Below are positions 44,663 through 53,220 of a stretch of 64,000 nucleotides of DNA, one piece after another. Numbering within the stretch: position 1 is the first letter of the stretch; every line of letters begins with the position of its first letter. A program made the position numbers and the translations under genes. The notes beneath the pieces are model-generated. The model saw only the letters and a program-made list of their open reading frames with translations. It made no database searches and was not told where the DNA came from. The stretch comes from Microbacterium thalassium (lineage in GTDB: Bacteria; Actinomycetota; Actinomycetes; Actinomycetales; Microbacteriaceae), in assembly GCF_014208045.1 (NCBI RefSeq), contig NZ_JACHML010000001.1, positions 2,170,001 through 2,234,000 on the forward strand. Direction: 5' to 3'.

Positions 44663-45373
44663 CTAGGACGACGAGGGCTCGTCCGGGTCTCCCGGCGAGC
44701 CGGGGGAGTCGTCGCCCTCGTCTCCGTCGAGCAGGCGCTCGAACTCGACGTCGAGGGCGGTCTCGCCGTCCGCGGCGGTGAGCGTCGGCTCCGCCGCCTC
44801 GGTCAGCTCGATCAGTGTGGTCAGCAGCTCGCGGACCGTCTGCGAGCGCAGGAGCCGCAACTGGTCGATGGGGCCGAGCGGCGCGATGCCGGCGAGCTGC
44901 CAGCTGGCCTCGACCGGGTCGTCCGACAGAGCGATGTCGGGATCCCACGACGTGTCGGCGAACTCCGCCGAGCGCGACAGCACGCGCCGCACCACGCGTT
45001 CCGCATCCGCGCGGAGGTCGTCGAGATCGTCGGTCCAGTCCAGCTCGGGCAGGAACCGCACCTCTCCCTTCGGATGCGGGTCGTCCTCGAGCCAGCGGGT
45101 GACCTCGAAGCGGCGCCCGCCCACGGCGATCAGGTGCACGTCGTCGGAGCGCGGGATCACACGGGTGATCCGCGCGAGCGTGCCGATGCCGAAACGCTGG
45201 TCGTGTCCGCCGGCCTCGTCCCCGCGCTCGATCAGCACGACGCCGAACTCGGGATGCTCGTCGTCGAGCAGTCGGCCGAGCATCACGAGATACCGCGATT
45301 CGAAGATGCGCAACGGCAGGGGCATGTGCGGCAGCAGCACCGTCCCGAGCGGGAACATCGCGATCGCCGTCAT
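44663..45373 (-). CDS. Lon N-terminal-domain (LON substrate-binding) protein
   Basis: A 236-residue protein with the Lon protease N-terminal fold but no AAA or protease domain: AMFPLGTVLLPHMPLPLRIFESRY at the start, then FGVVLIERGDE and GTLARITRV, HLIAVGGRRFEVT. Such stand-alone proteins are common in actinobacteria and their role is unknown. The C-terminus is acidic. ATG 45373 lies 6 bases after TTGACT on the minus strand, a leaderless position with a weak hexamer. Confidence 0.9.
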   Translation of the reverse strand: MTAIAMFPLGTVLLPHMPLPLRIFESRYLVMLGRLLDDEHPEFGVVLIERGDEAGGHDQRFGIGTLARITRVIPRSDDVHLIAVGGRRFEVTRWLEDDPHPKGEVRFLPELDWTDDLDDLRADAERVVRRVLSRSAEFADTSWDPDIALSDDPVEASWQLAGIAPLGPIDQLRLLRSQTVRELLTTLIELTEAAEPTLTAADGETALDVEFERLLDGDEGDDSPGSPGDPDEPSSS

Positions 45374-45449
45374 GCCCCCAGTCAAGCAGGGAGGTCCGGG
45401 ATGCGACACCGGGCGGCGCCCGTGCGGCCCCGGGTGCGTGAGACGGCCG

Positions 45450-45455
45450 TATCGT
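45450..45455 (+). promoter_or_regulatory. -10 hexamer of the DUF427 gene
   Basis: TATCGT ends 6 bases before the ATG at 45462, with no ribosome site. Confidence 0.55.
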
Positions 45456-45461
45456 GAAGTC

Positions 45462-45959
45462 ATGCGGCATCCGTCCCCCGATCCGGTCGGCCCCGGGCAG
45501 GAGTCCGTGTGGGACTTCCCGAGGCCGCCGCGAGCAGAGCAGGTCGACGCGCGCGTGACGATCGACTTCGGCGGCGAGCGCATCGTCGACACGGCCGACG
45601 TCGTGCGGGTGCTCGAGACGAGTCATCCGCCGACCTACTACCTGCCGATGGACGCGTTCGCGCCGGGTGCGCTGCGCCCCGCGGCCGGCACGTCCTTCTG
45701 CGAGTTCAAGGGAGCCGCCCGCTACTTCGACGTCGTGGCGGGCGATGCCGTCGCGCCGCGCGCGGCGTGGACGTATCCGGATCCCACCCCGGGATTCGAG
45801 GTGCTCGACGGCCGCGTGGCGGTCTATCCGAGGCCCATGGACCGCTGCACCGTGGACGGCGAGATCGTGCAGCCCCAGCCCGGCGGCTTCTACGGCGGCT
45901 GGGTCACGTCGGCCGTCGCCGGCCCGTTCAAGGGCATGCCGGGATCGATGGGCTGGTGA
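45462..45959 (+). CDS. DUF427 protein
   Basis: A 165-residue soluble protein of family DUF427, whose function is unknown. Family motifs visible are ESVWDFPRPP near 15, VLETSHPPTYYLP, FCEFKGAARYFDV and a GGFYGGWVTS element near the C-terminus. ATG 45462 fits a leaderless promoter. The gene is single and not visibly linked to its neighbours. Confidence 0.92.
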   Translation: MRHPSPDPVGPGQESVWDFPRPPRAEQVDARVTIDFGGERIVDTADVVRVLETSHPPTYYLPMDAFAPGALRPAAGTSFCEFKGAARYFDVVAGDAVAPRAAWTYPDPTPGFEVLDGRVAVYPRPMDRCTVDGEIVQPQPGGFYGGWVTSAVAGPFKGMPGSMGW

Positions 45960-46119
45960 CGGGCCCGCCGCCGCTCCTCTCGGCGCGACACCCGGCGGGG
46001 TGAATCCGCGCCGAGCCGCGTGGCAATGGCGCCAAGTCACAGCCGCGTGCGGTACAAGGGAAGTGGCTTTTCCGGGGGGAATGCCGTCCGAAAACGACTT
46101 GAAGGGACCCCCGCGCGCC

Positions 46120-46284
46120 ATGAAGCTCCTCAAACGCATCATCATCGGACTTGTGATCGCCTTCGCGGTCTTCTATCTCGTGACCCGTCCCGAGGATGCC
46201 GCCAACGCCGTTCAGGGTGCCCTCGACGCCGTCTGGGGCGCCGGGGTGGCCATCGCCGACTTCTTCGTCGCACTCGCCAACTGA
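46120..46284 (+). CDS. Small membrane protein before the PH-domain gene
   Basis: A 54-residue peptide MKLLKRIIIGLVIAFAVFYL, continuing with a short amphipathic helix and a second hydrophobic stretch (GAGVAIADFFVALAN). GAAGGGA lies 12 bases upstream. An in-frame ATG at 46081 would add 13 residues. It is followed after 4 bases by the PH-domain gene, so the two likely form an operon. TACAAG at 46053-46058 may be the -10. No function is known. Confidence 0.65.
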   Translation: MKLLKRIIIGLVIAFAVFYLVTRPEDAANAVQGALDAVWGAGVAIADFFVALAN

Positions 46285-46288
46285 GCCC

Positions 46289-47074
46289 ATGGGCCTGCTC
46301 GATCCGGCGATCGACAAGCACCTGATCTCGGACCAGGGCGAAGTGGTGATCGACGAGGTGCGCAAGCACTGGGCCGCGATCGGCTGGGCGGTCGTCGAGG
46401 CCTTCGGCGGCTTCATCGTGCTGATGATCACCTTCATCGTCCCGGTGCAGGTCTGGTGGCTGCCGGCGCTGATCGGGATCGGGATCATGGTCCACGCGTC
46501 GGTGCGGATCGTCGAGCAGCGGGTCGACCGCTTCGTCATCACCAACATGCGGGTCTTCCGCGTGCACGGCATCCTCTCTCGGAACATCGCCACCATGCCC
46601 CTCGCGCGAATCCTCGACATCTCGGTGCACAAGCCGATCGTGGGGCGCATCTTCGGGTACGGGCACTTCGTCTTCGAGTCCGCCGCGCAGGAGCAGGGGC
46701 TCCGCGAGATCCGGTTCGTCGGTCGGCCCGACGAGCGCGGCCTGACCATCCAGCGCGTCATCGCCCAGGCGGGTCTGCGCGGCTATGCCGGTCGCCAGGC
46801 GATGGAGCAGGGGATGATGCCGCCGGAACCGCGCGACGAGCGCGAGCGGGTCGCGACGCCTCCGGTTCCCCGGACGGCGGCCGCGGAGGCCGCGTCGTCC
46901 TACGACCGGTCGTCGTCGCGCGGCTGGGACTGGCTCGCCCACGCGCAGCAGCGCGAAGAGGAGCGGCTGGCCGAGCTGCGACGGGAGCAGACCACCGGCC
47001 TGTTCACGTCGTCGGATGCCGATCGCACCGACACCGCGCCCATCGAGCTGCCGCGCCCCGACCGCGACCGGTGA
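46289..47074 (+). CDS. Bacterial PH-domain membrane protein
   Basis: A 261-residue protein. Two membrane segments lie at about 32-54 and 56-74. A bacterial PH (bPH2/YdbS-type) domain follows with DRFVITNMRVFRVHGILSR, IATMPLARILDISV and GRIFGYGHFVFESAAQ. The C-terminal third is charged and probably disordered. Such proteins are thought to act in membrane stress or protein-protein contact; the exact role is unknown. Confidence 0.87.
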   Translation: MGLLDPAIDKHLISDQGEVVIDEVRKHWAAIGWAVVEAFGGFIVLMITFIVPVQVWWLPALIGIGIMVHASVRIVEQRVDRFVITNMRVFRVHGILSRNIATMPLARILDISVHKPIVGRIFGYGHFVFESAAQEQGLREIRFVGRPDERGLTIQRVIAQAGLRGYAGRQAMEQGMMPPEPRDERERVATPPVPRTAAAEAASSYDRSSSRGWDWLAHAQQREEERLAELRREQTTGLFTSSDADRTDTAPIELPRPDRDR

Positions 47075-47084
47075 CGCCGGGCCG

Positions 47085-47834
47085 TCATCGCGCGGCGCGC
47101 ACCTGCTCGGCATCCCGCTCGAGCACCTCCCGCAGCATCGCCTGGAGCTGGTCGACCTTGTCCTCGAGCTGGTGGATGTGCCCCGCCGTCGCCGCCGCCT
47201 GCTCGGCATCCGCATCCGACACCTTCTCGACGATCCACGACGCGATCGACCCGGTGACCACACCGAGGAGTGCGATCCCGCCGAGCATCAGCACGACGGC
47301 GATGATCTGCCCGGTCGCGGTGACGGGGGAGTAGTCGCCGTACCCGACGGTGGTCATCGTGACGAACGCCCACCACAGCGCCTCGCCGAAGGTGCGGATG
47401 CTGGCGGCGGGATCGGTCCGCTCGGCGTCGAGGACCGCGAGCGCGCCGACCACGATGAGCAGCACCGAGGCGCCGCCCATGTAGATCGCGAGGCTGCCGC
47501 GGACCGCGCGGCCGGCGACCCGGTCCAGGACACGCAGCAGGGTGAGCAGGCGCAGCAGGCGCAGCGCGCGGAGCATCGGCAGCGCGACCACGGCCAGGTC
47601 GATGAGGTGCGTGTAGAACCAGCGCCACCGCTTGTCGGATTCGACGAGCACCAGGTTGGCGACGTAGTCGATGACGAACAGGCCCCACGTCGCCCACAGC
47701 ACGATGTCGGCGAGCGACTCGGCCGCGCCCGAGGGCTGGTCGAGCACGTCCCACGCGTACGCCGCGAGGAAGAGGAGCGAAGCGATGAAGAGCGGCCAGT
47801 CGGCGAAGTTCTGCCAGCGTTCCTGTCGGGTCAT
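47085..47834 (-). CDS. Voltage-gated-type potassium channel
   Basis: A 249-residue six-segment channel. S1-S3 lie within 14-86. S4 is RALRLLRLLTLLRVLDR at 89-105 with spaced arginines. The pore loop has the K+ filter TTVGYGD at 161-167 and S6 is at about 176-200. The C-terminus forms a short coiled coil (HQLEDKVDQLQAMLREVLER), probably for tetramerisation. ATG 47834 lies 6 bases after TAGGGT on the minus strand; the intervening CGGAGG abuts the start and is too close to serve as a ribosome site. Confidence 0.93.
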   Translation of the reverse strand: MTRQERWQNFADWPLFIASLLFLAAYAWDVLDQPSGAAESLADIVLWATWGLFVIDYVANLVLVESDKRWRWFYTHLIDLAVVALPMLRALRLLRLLTLLRVLDRVAGRAVRGSLAIYMGGASVLLIVVGALAVLDAERTDPAASIRTFGEALWWAFVTMTTVGYGDYSPVTATGQIIAVVLMLGGIALLGVVTGSIASWIVEKVSDADAEQAAATAGHIHQLEDKVDQLQAMLREVLERDAEQVRAAR

Positions 47835-47840
47835 CCTCCG

Positions 47841-47846
47841 ACCCTA
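47841..47846 (-). promoter_or_regulatory. -10 hexamer of the potassium channel gene
   Basis: TAGGGT on the minus strand ends 6 bases before the ATG at 47834; leaderless geometry. Confidence 0.55.
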
Positions 47847-47883
47847 CGAAACCGCGCGGTACGGCCCGAACCCGGCGTGGCGA

Positions 47884-50829
47884 TCACTCGGCGACGTCGC
47901 GCGCCGATGCGACGTGCACCGCGGCCGCCTCCGTGCGGTTGGAGACCCCGAGCTTGGCCAGGATCGCCGAGACGTGGACGGATGCCGTCTTTGGCGAGAT
48001 GAACAGTCGCTCGCCGATCTGGCCGTTGCTGAGACCCTGTGCCACCAGGTCGAGCACCTGCTGTTCGCGGCGGGTGAGTCGCGCCGCGTCGCCGCGTCCG
48101 TTCGACGACACCGGGCCCGCGCCCGCGCGATCGCCGAGAGCGGATGCCCAGGCGGCGACGACCGAGGCGCCGACCGCCGCCGCGGAGCCGATGACCACCT
48201 CCAGAGACGCTGCGGCCGCCGCACGATCGCCGTGCGCGAGCTGTGCGATCGCGAGGCGGTGGTCCGCATACACCCGGAGCACGCCGGGGCAGTTCTCACC
48301 CCCGCAGGCGACCGAGGCATCGGTCCACGCGGCGACGGCGGCGGCGTCGCCGGTGTCGGCCGACGCGAGCTCGGCGCGCGCGACGGCGGTGAAGGCGGGC
48401 GGCATGACGTCCGCGTACCGGCGCATGTCGTATTCGACGGTCGACCTCAGCGCGTCGACGAGGTCCGATGCGAGCCCATCGCCCGCCGCCGCCCGCACGA
48501 TCCATGCGCACAGCGGCGTGTGCTGGACGCGAAGACCCGGCACCTCGCGGGCACGGCGCTCGGTGACCACCTGCATGAGATCGACCGCGCGTGCGATGAG
48601 CATCCGCCGGTCGACGTCTCCGGCGGATTCCGCGGCGATCAGGGCGGTGGTGGCGTGATAGGCCGCCCAGCCGAGGAGCTCCTCGCGCTCCTCGGTGTTG
48701 GCCCGCTCGGCGCCGGGCTCGCCCCGGACGAGCCGATCGGCGTCGTCCTGGCGCCCGGCCCACGTGTATGCCAGCGCGAGGGTGCGCACGACGCGCGAGT
48801 GAGCCGGCGTCATGCGCGGCACGATGGCGAAGGCGCGATCCCACTGGGCGAATGCCGCATCCGGAGCGCCGAGGGCGTACCGGGCATCGCCGAGGCTGAT
48901 GCGCAGCATCGAGCCCTCGGCCCGCTCGATGCCGAGCCGCACGGCCTCCTCGACGCCGGCTTCGGCGAGCTCGGCGGCTTCGCGATAGCGACCCTGCCTC
49001 CGCAGGACGGTCGCCAGAGCCCGCACCGCCGAAATGCGTGAGGACCCCGGGGGAGAGAGCGCGCGAGCGCGCTCGAACAGAAGGATCGCCTCGTCCAGGC
49101 GTCCGGTCACCGTCGCGAGAAAGCCCTGGTTCCACAGGACGGATGCCTGCATGAGGGCGTCTCCGGATCGCTCGGCGATCTCGAGCGCGCGTGCCGTCAG
49201 TTCCGGGCGCAGGGCGGGATCGATGATCGGCGAGTTGGCGTGAACGGACACGGCTCCCGCGAGGATTCCGAGTTCTGCGCGGTCGTCCGTCTGCGCGAGC
49301 AGCTCCTCGACCGCGACCGCGTGCCGCAGCTGGTCCGGGTAGTCGCTCGTCTCGTATCCCATGGTCGCCAGGATGTAGTGCAGCGTCGCGCGCTGCCGCG
49401 TCGTCGCGCGGGGGTCTGTCAGCGACTGCTCCAGCGCGTCGCGGCTCTCGGCGCAGCGGCCGACCTCGCCCAGCATCGTGCCCAGCTCGACGCTGACGGC
49501 GGTGCGCGTCGTCGCGGACACGGCGTCGGCGTCCGGGACGCGCGGCCACAGATCGAACAGGCGCCGGGCGAAGCCCGCCGCGGTCTCGAGCCCGTCGTGG
49601 GCTGTGGCGGCCCGATAGGCGACGAGGGTCGCCCGGAACGCCCGATCGGCATCGCCGGCGGCCAGCCAGTGCTCGGCGGCGCCTGCCGCCCACGCGGCGT
49701 CGCCGCGATCGACGCGCAGCTGCAGGGCGGCCGCGAAGCGGCGGTGTCCCTCGATCCGCTCGCCGGCGAGCAGCCGCGCGTACAGCGCCTCGCGGATCAG
49801 CGCATGGCGGAAGGCATAGCCGTCGCCGTCACCCCGGAGGACTCCCGTGTCGACGGCCTCGCGCAGCAGTGCGCTCCGTCGCTGCGCCGGCCCTGCTTCG
49901 GCGTCGGTCAGGAGGTCGTCTGCGACCCGCACGCCGCCCACGGCGAGAAGGCGGATGAGCTGCCGGGCGTCGTCGCTGAGGCGATCGAACCGGGCCAGCA
50001 GCAGATCGCTGAGGGTTTCGGGCATCTCGCCGTCGCCGAGGGAGAGGACCTCCTCCACCAGAAACGGGACCCCGTCCGTGCGGCGCGATACGTCGGCGGA
50101 CTCGTCCGCCCGCGCCGGCCTTCCGAGGATCGCGGCGATCTGGGAGGAGACCAGTTCGGGCGTGAGCCGCTGGAGCTCGAGTCCCGGCACGTGGTTGCGC
50201 TCGAGCTCCGCGAGGACCGGGCTCAGCGGGTGGTCCGCGTCGACGTCGTCCGAGCGGTATGTGAGGATCAGCGTCAGATGACGGCCGCGCAGCGTCGCGG
50301 CGAGGATGCGCAGCAGCCCGAGGGTGGAGGCGTCCGCCCAATGCAGATCCTCGATCACGAGCACCACATGTCGCTCCGCGGACAGTGACTCGATGACCCG
50401 CTCGACCGCTTCCGCGATGCGGTCGGCGTCGGCACGCGAGCCGGCGGCGGGGGACTCCGGATCGAGCTCGGGAACGAGCGTCGCCAGAGCGGCCGTCGCG
50501 GCGGGGAAGCGGGCCGCCTGCGCGACCGCCTCGATGCCGACCCCGGCCACGAGGTCGCCCATCAGCCGGCGCAACGGCAGGAAGGGCGCACCGATGGGGC
50601 CGAGATCGACGCACTGCCCGAACGCGGTGACGACGGGCACGGCACCCGCCGGCCTGTCGCCGATGCGGGCGAGGAACTCCTCGACCAGCCGGGACTTGCC
50701 GATGCCGGCCTCGCCGCGCACCACGACAGCGCCGGGGTGGCCGTCCTGGCCGGTGGAGAACGCCCCCAGCAGCGTCTCGAGTTCTGCCCGCCTCCCCACC
50801 ATGACGGGCGCAGAAGCCGCCGCGGGCAT
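47884..50829 (-). CDS. Large ATP-binding LuxR (LAL/AAA) transcriptional regulator
   Basis: A 981-residue LAL-type regulator. An N-terminal AAA/NACHT-like ATPase carries Walker A GEAGIGKS at 39-46 and Walker B VVLVIEDLHWAD near 155-166. The middle holds repeated TPR-like helices. The C-terminal LuxR helix-turn-helix reads LTRREQQVLDLVAQGLSNGQ and LFISPKTASVHVSAILAKLG in the last 70 residues. It probably activates transcription in response to an unidentified ligand. ATG 50829 lies 6 bases after CATCAT, a weak leaderless hexamer. Confidence 0.93.
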   Translation of the reverse strand: MPAAASAPVMVGRRAELETLLGAFSTGQDGHPGAVVVRGEAGIGKSRLVEEFLARIGDRPAGAVPVVTAFGQCVDLGPIGAPFLPLRRLMGDLVAGVGIEAVAQAARFPAATAALATLVPELDPESPAAGSRADADRIAEAVERVIESLSAERHVVLVIEDLHWADASTLGLLRILAATLRGRHLTLILTYRSDDVDADHPLSPVLAELERNHVPGLELQRLTPELVSSQIAAILGRPARADESADVSRRTDGVPFLVEEVLSLGDGEMPETLSDLLLARFDRLSDDARQLIRLLAVGGVRVADDLLTDAEAGPAQRRSALLREAVDTGVLRGDGDGYAFRHALIREALYARLLAGERIEGHRRFAAALQLRVDRGDAAWAAGAAEHWLAAGDADRAFRATLVAYRAATAHDGLETAAGFARRLFDLWPRVPDADAVSATTRTAVSVELGTMLGEVGRCAESRDALEQSLTDPRATTRQRATLHYILATMGYETSDYPDQLRHAVAVEELLAQTDDRAELGILAGAVSVHANSPIIDPALRPELTARALEIAERSGDALMQASVLWNQGFLATVTGRLDEAILLFERARALSPPGSSRISAVRALATVLRRQGRYREAAELAEAGVEEAVRLGIERAEGSMLRISLGDARYALGAPDAAFAQWDRAFAIVPRMTPAHSRVVRTLALAYTWAGRQDDADRLVRGEPGAERANTEEREELLGWAAYHATTALIAAESAGDVDRRMLIARAVDLMQVVTERRAREVPGLRVQHTPLCAWIVRAAAGDGLASDLVDALRSTVEYDMRRYADVMPPAFTAVARAELASADTGDAAAVAAWTDASVACGGENCPGVLRVYADHRLAIAQLAHGDRAAAAASLEVVIGSAAAVGASVVAAWASALGDRAGAGPVSSNGRGDAARLTRREQQVLDLVAQGLSNGQIGERLFISPKTASVHVSAILAKLGVSNRTEAAAVHVASARDVAE

Positions 50830-50899
50830 GGCCCCATGATGACAGAGACGCGACGGCGCCGTCCGGCTCCCCGCCTGGAAAGCGGCCGAGCCATCGTGG

Positions 50900-50971
50900 T
50901 AGCCTTGAATGTCACTCGTGTGACCGATCAGTCACGCCTGCGCTCGGATCTGCATCCGGCTCTCTGGTGAC
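50900..50971 (+). promoter_or_regulatory. rpsA promoter and 5' leader with alternating repeats
   Basis: TAGCCT at 50900-50905 is the likely -10 of rpsA, giving a long leader of about 155 bases. At its start lie GTCAC (50911-50915), GTGAC (50920-50924), GTCAC (50931-50935) and GTGAC (50967-50971). Neighbouring copies pair in mutually exclusive hairpins. Autogenous control of S1 acting on its leader is known in E. coli; whether these repeats serve it is inference. The rest of 50830-51067 shows no gene. Confidence 0.45.
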
Positions 50972-51067
50972 ATCGCAAGAAAAATCCGCTTCGCCCCGGG
51001 TCGGGACGCATTCGCGCGTCTCGGGACCAGGGCCCGACACATCAACCCAACAAGGACAACCCACTAC

Positions 51068-52519
51068 ATGACTACCGCAACGACCGCCCCGGCCACCAAG
51101 CAGGTCGCGATCAACGACATCGGATCTGCTGAGGACTTCCTGGCCGCGGTCGAACTGACCATCAAGTCCTTCAACGACGGCGACCTCATCGAGGGCACCG
51201 TGGTGAAGGTCGACCGCGACGAGGTCCTCCTCGACGTCGGCTTCAAGACCGAGGGCGTCATCCCCTCCCGCGAACTCTCCATCAAGCACGACGTCGACCC
51301 CAACGAGATCGTCAAGGTCGGCGACGACGTCGAGGCCCTGGTTCTCCAGAAGGAGGACAAGGAAGGCCGTCTGATCCTCTCCAAGAAGCGCGCCCAGTAC
51401 GAGCGCGCCTGGGGCGACGTCGAGAAGATCAAGGAGAACGACGGTGTGGTCACCGGTCAGGTGATCGAGGTCGTCAAGGGCGGCCTGATCGTCGACATCG
51501 GCCTCCGTGGCTTCCTCCCCGCTTCGCTCATCGAGCTGCGTCGCGTCCGCGACCTCACGCCGTACCTCGGCCAGGAGATCGAGGCGAAGATCCTCGAGCT
51601 CGACAAGAACCGCAACAACGTCGTGCTCTCGCGCCGCGCCCTGCTCGAGCAGACGCAGTCCGAGTCGCGCTCCAACTTCCTCAACAACCTGCACAAGGGC
51701 CAGGTCCGCAAGGGCACGGTCTCGTCGCTGGTCAACTTCGGTGCGTTCGTCGACCTCGGCGGCGTGGACGGTCTGGTCCACGTCTCGGAGCTGTCGTGGA
51801 AGCACATCGAGCACGCGTCCGAGGTCGTCGAGGTCGGCCAGGAGGTCACCGTCGAGATCCTCGAGGTGGACCTGGACCGCGAGCGCGTCTCGCTGTCGCT
51901 GAAGGCCACCCAGGAGGACCCGTGGCAGGTCTTCGCCCGCACCCACGCGATCGGCCAGATCGCCCCGGGCAAGGTCACCAAGCTGGTTCCGTTCGGTGCG
52001 TTCGTCCGCGTCGCCGACGGCATCGAGGGCCTCGTGCACATCTCGGAGCTGTCGGGCAAGCACGTCGAGCTCGCCGAGCAGGTCGTGTCGGTCGGCGAAG
52101 AGGTCTTCGTCAAGATCATCGACATCGACCTCGAGCGTCGCCGCATCTCGCTCTCGCTCAAGCAGGCGAACGAGTCGGTCGACCCCTACGGCGCCGAGTT
52201 CGACCCGGCCCTCTACGGCATGGTCACCGAGTACGACGAGCACGGGGAGTACAAGTACCCCGAGGGCTTCGACCCGGAGACCAACCAGTGGAAGGAAGGC
52301 TTCGACGAGCAGCGCGAGAAGTGGGAGCAGGAGTACGCCGCTGCCCAGGCTCGCTGGGAGGCCCACAAGGCCGCCGTGCTCAAGGCCATGGAGGCCGAGG
52401 CCGAGGCGGGCGAGACCGCTTCGCCGTCGTCGTCCTTCGTCTCCGACAGCGGCTCCGGCGGAACGCTCGCCGACGACGAGGCTCTCGCGGCTCTGCGCGA
52501 GAAGCTCTCGGGTCGCTGA
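51068..52519 (+). CDS. rpsA: 30S ribosomal protein S1
   Basis: S1 binds mRNA on the small subunit. The 483-residue product has four S1 RNA-binding domains at about 36-106, 123-188, 209-277 and 294-363, the last two with the strongest consensus (SSLVNFGAFVDLGGVDGLVH and LVPFGAFVRVADGIEGLVHI). An acidic C-terminal tail ends the protein. The length and four domains are typical of actinobacteria. ATG 51068 follows the sequence CCAACAAGGACAACC with an AAGGA ribosome site. A UUCG-loop terminator follows. Confidence 0.97.
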   Translation: MTTATTAPATKQVAINDIGSAEDFLAAVELTIKSFNDGDLIEGTVVKVDRDEVLLDVGFKTEGVIPSRELSIKHDVDPNEIVKVGDDVEALVLQKEDKEGRLILSKKRAQYERAWGDVEKIKENDGVVTGQVIEVVKGGLIVDIGLRGFLPASLIELRRVRDLTPYLGQEIEAKILELDKNRNNVVLSRRALLEQTQSESRSNFLNNLHKGQVRKGTVSSLVNFGAFVDLGGVDGLVHVSELSWKHIEHASEVVEVGQEVTVEILEVDLDRERVSLSLKATQEDPWQVFARTHAIGQIAPGKVTKLVPFGAFVRVADGIEGLVHISELSGKHVELAEQVVSVGEEVFVKIIDIDLERRRISLSLKQANESVDPYGAEFDPALYGMVTEYDEHGEYKYPEGFDPETNQWKEGFDEQREKWEQEYAAAQARWEAHKAAVLKAMEAEAEAGETASPSSSFVSDSGSGGTLADDEALAALREKLSGR

Positions 52520-52536
52520 TCGCAGCATCCTCATTC

Positions 52537-52570
52537 GAGAGGGCCGTCACCTTCGGGTGGCGGCCCTCTC
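52537..52570 (+). terminator. Hairpin terminator after rpsA
   Basis: GAGAGGGCCG (52537-52546) pairs with CGGCCCTCTC (52561-52570). The stem continues to CACC-TTCG-GGTG, a stable UUCG tetraloop. No T-run follows, as is common in high-GC actinobacteria. Confidence 0.75.
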
Positions 52571-52601
52571 GCCGTCCGCGGGACGTGTCGGGGGCCGCGC
52601 A

Positions 52602-52607
52602 TAGAGT
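52602..52607 (+). promoter_or_regulatory. -10 hexamer of the GIY-YIG gene
   Basis: TAGAGT ends 6 bases before GTG 52614 and directly abuts the in-frame GTG at 52608. The spacing selects 52614 as the start. Confidence 0.55.
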
Positions 52608-52613
52608 GTGCCC

Positions 52614-53174
52614 GTGATCGAGGATCGGCGCTGCCTGGCGGCAGGCGACGGATGCCGCGGCGACGTGCCGCCGGATGCTCCCGTGACGCTGTGCGCCGGA
52701 CACCTGGCGGCCGTGGCCGAGTGGACGGAGGGGGAGTGGGGCACGAGTGACGTGCTGCCGGCGCCCTGCCGGGTGTGCGGATGCCGATGGGGCGTGCGCT
52801 ACCCGTCGGCGTGGCTGTGCGGCGTGTGCGAGTGGCGGCAGGGCGACGTCGTCGACGACGAGCTCCCGCCGCCGCGCGTCGAGGTCGTCTACTACCTGCG
52901 CTACGCCGATCGCGTGAAGATCGGCACGACCGCCCGTCCGCGGGCCCGACTCGCCGCGATCCGGCACGACGAGCTCCTCGCCTTCGAACGCGGCGGGCGC
53001 ATGCGCGAGCGACAGCGGCACGAGCAGTTCGCCGACGCCCGACTGGGCACGACGGAGTGGTTCGCCCTGACCGACGGCCTGCGCGCCCACATCGTCGCCG
53101 TCGCGACCGGCGACGGCGACCCCTGGCAGCGCCACGCCCGATGGGTCAGCGAGGCTTTGGCGCTGCGTGGCTGA
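52614..53174 (+). CDS. Zinc-ribbon GIY-YIG domain protein
   Basis: A 186-residue protein. The N-terminal half has a CxxC...CxxC zinc ribbon (C52, C55, C69, C72) plus further cysteines at 7, 14 and 27. From about 90 there is a GIY-YIG-like domain (VVYYLRYADRVKIGTTARP, then RLAAIRHDELLAFERGG), with an Arg and a Glu following (RHEQFADAR, TEWFALTDGL). The YYL/KIG spacing matches the T5orf172/MUG113 subgroup. It could be a nuclease or DNA-binding protein. No restriction or phage gene is nearby. Confidence 0.78.
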   Translation: MIEDRRCLAAGDGCRGDVPPDAPVTLCAGHLAAVAEWTEGEWGTSDVLPAPCRVCGCRWGVRYPSAWLCGVCEWRQGDVVDDELPPPRVEVVYYLRYADRVKIGTTARPRARLAAIRHDELLAFERGGRMRERQRHEQFADARLGTTEWFALTDGLRAHIVAVATGDGDPWQRHARWVSEALALRG

Positions 53175-53208
53175 GTCGACCCGATGCGCGTCGGTGCGCG
53201 GCATCGGT

Positions 53209-53214
53209 TAGCGT
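53209..53214 (+). promoter_or_regulatory. -10 hexamer of the histidine kinase operon
   Basis: TAGCGT ends 6 bases before the ATG at 53221, without a ribosome site. Confidence 0.55.
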
Positions 53215-53220
53215 CGCTCT

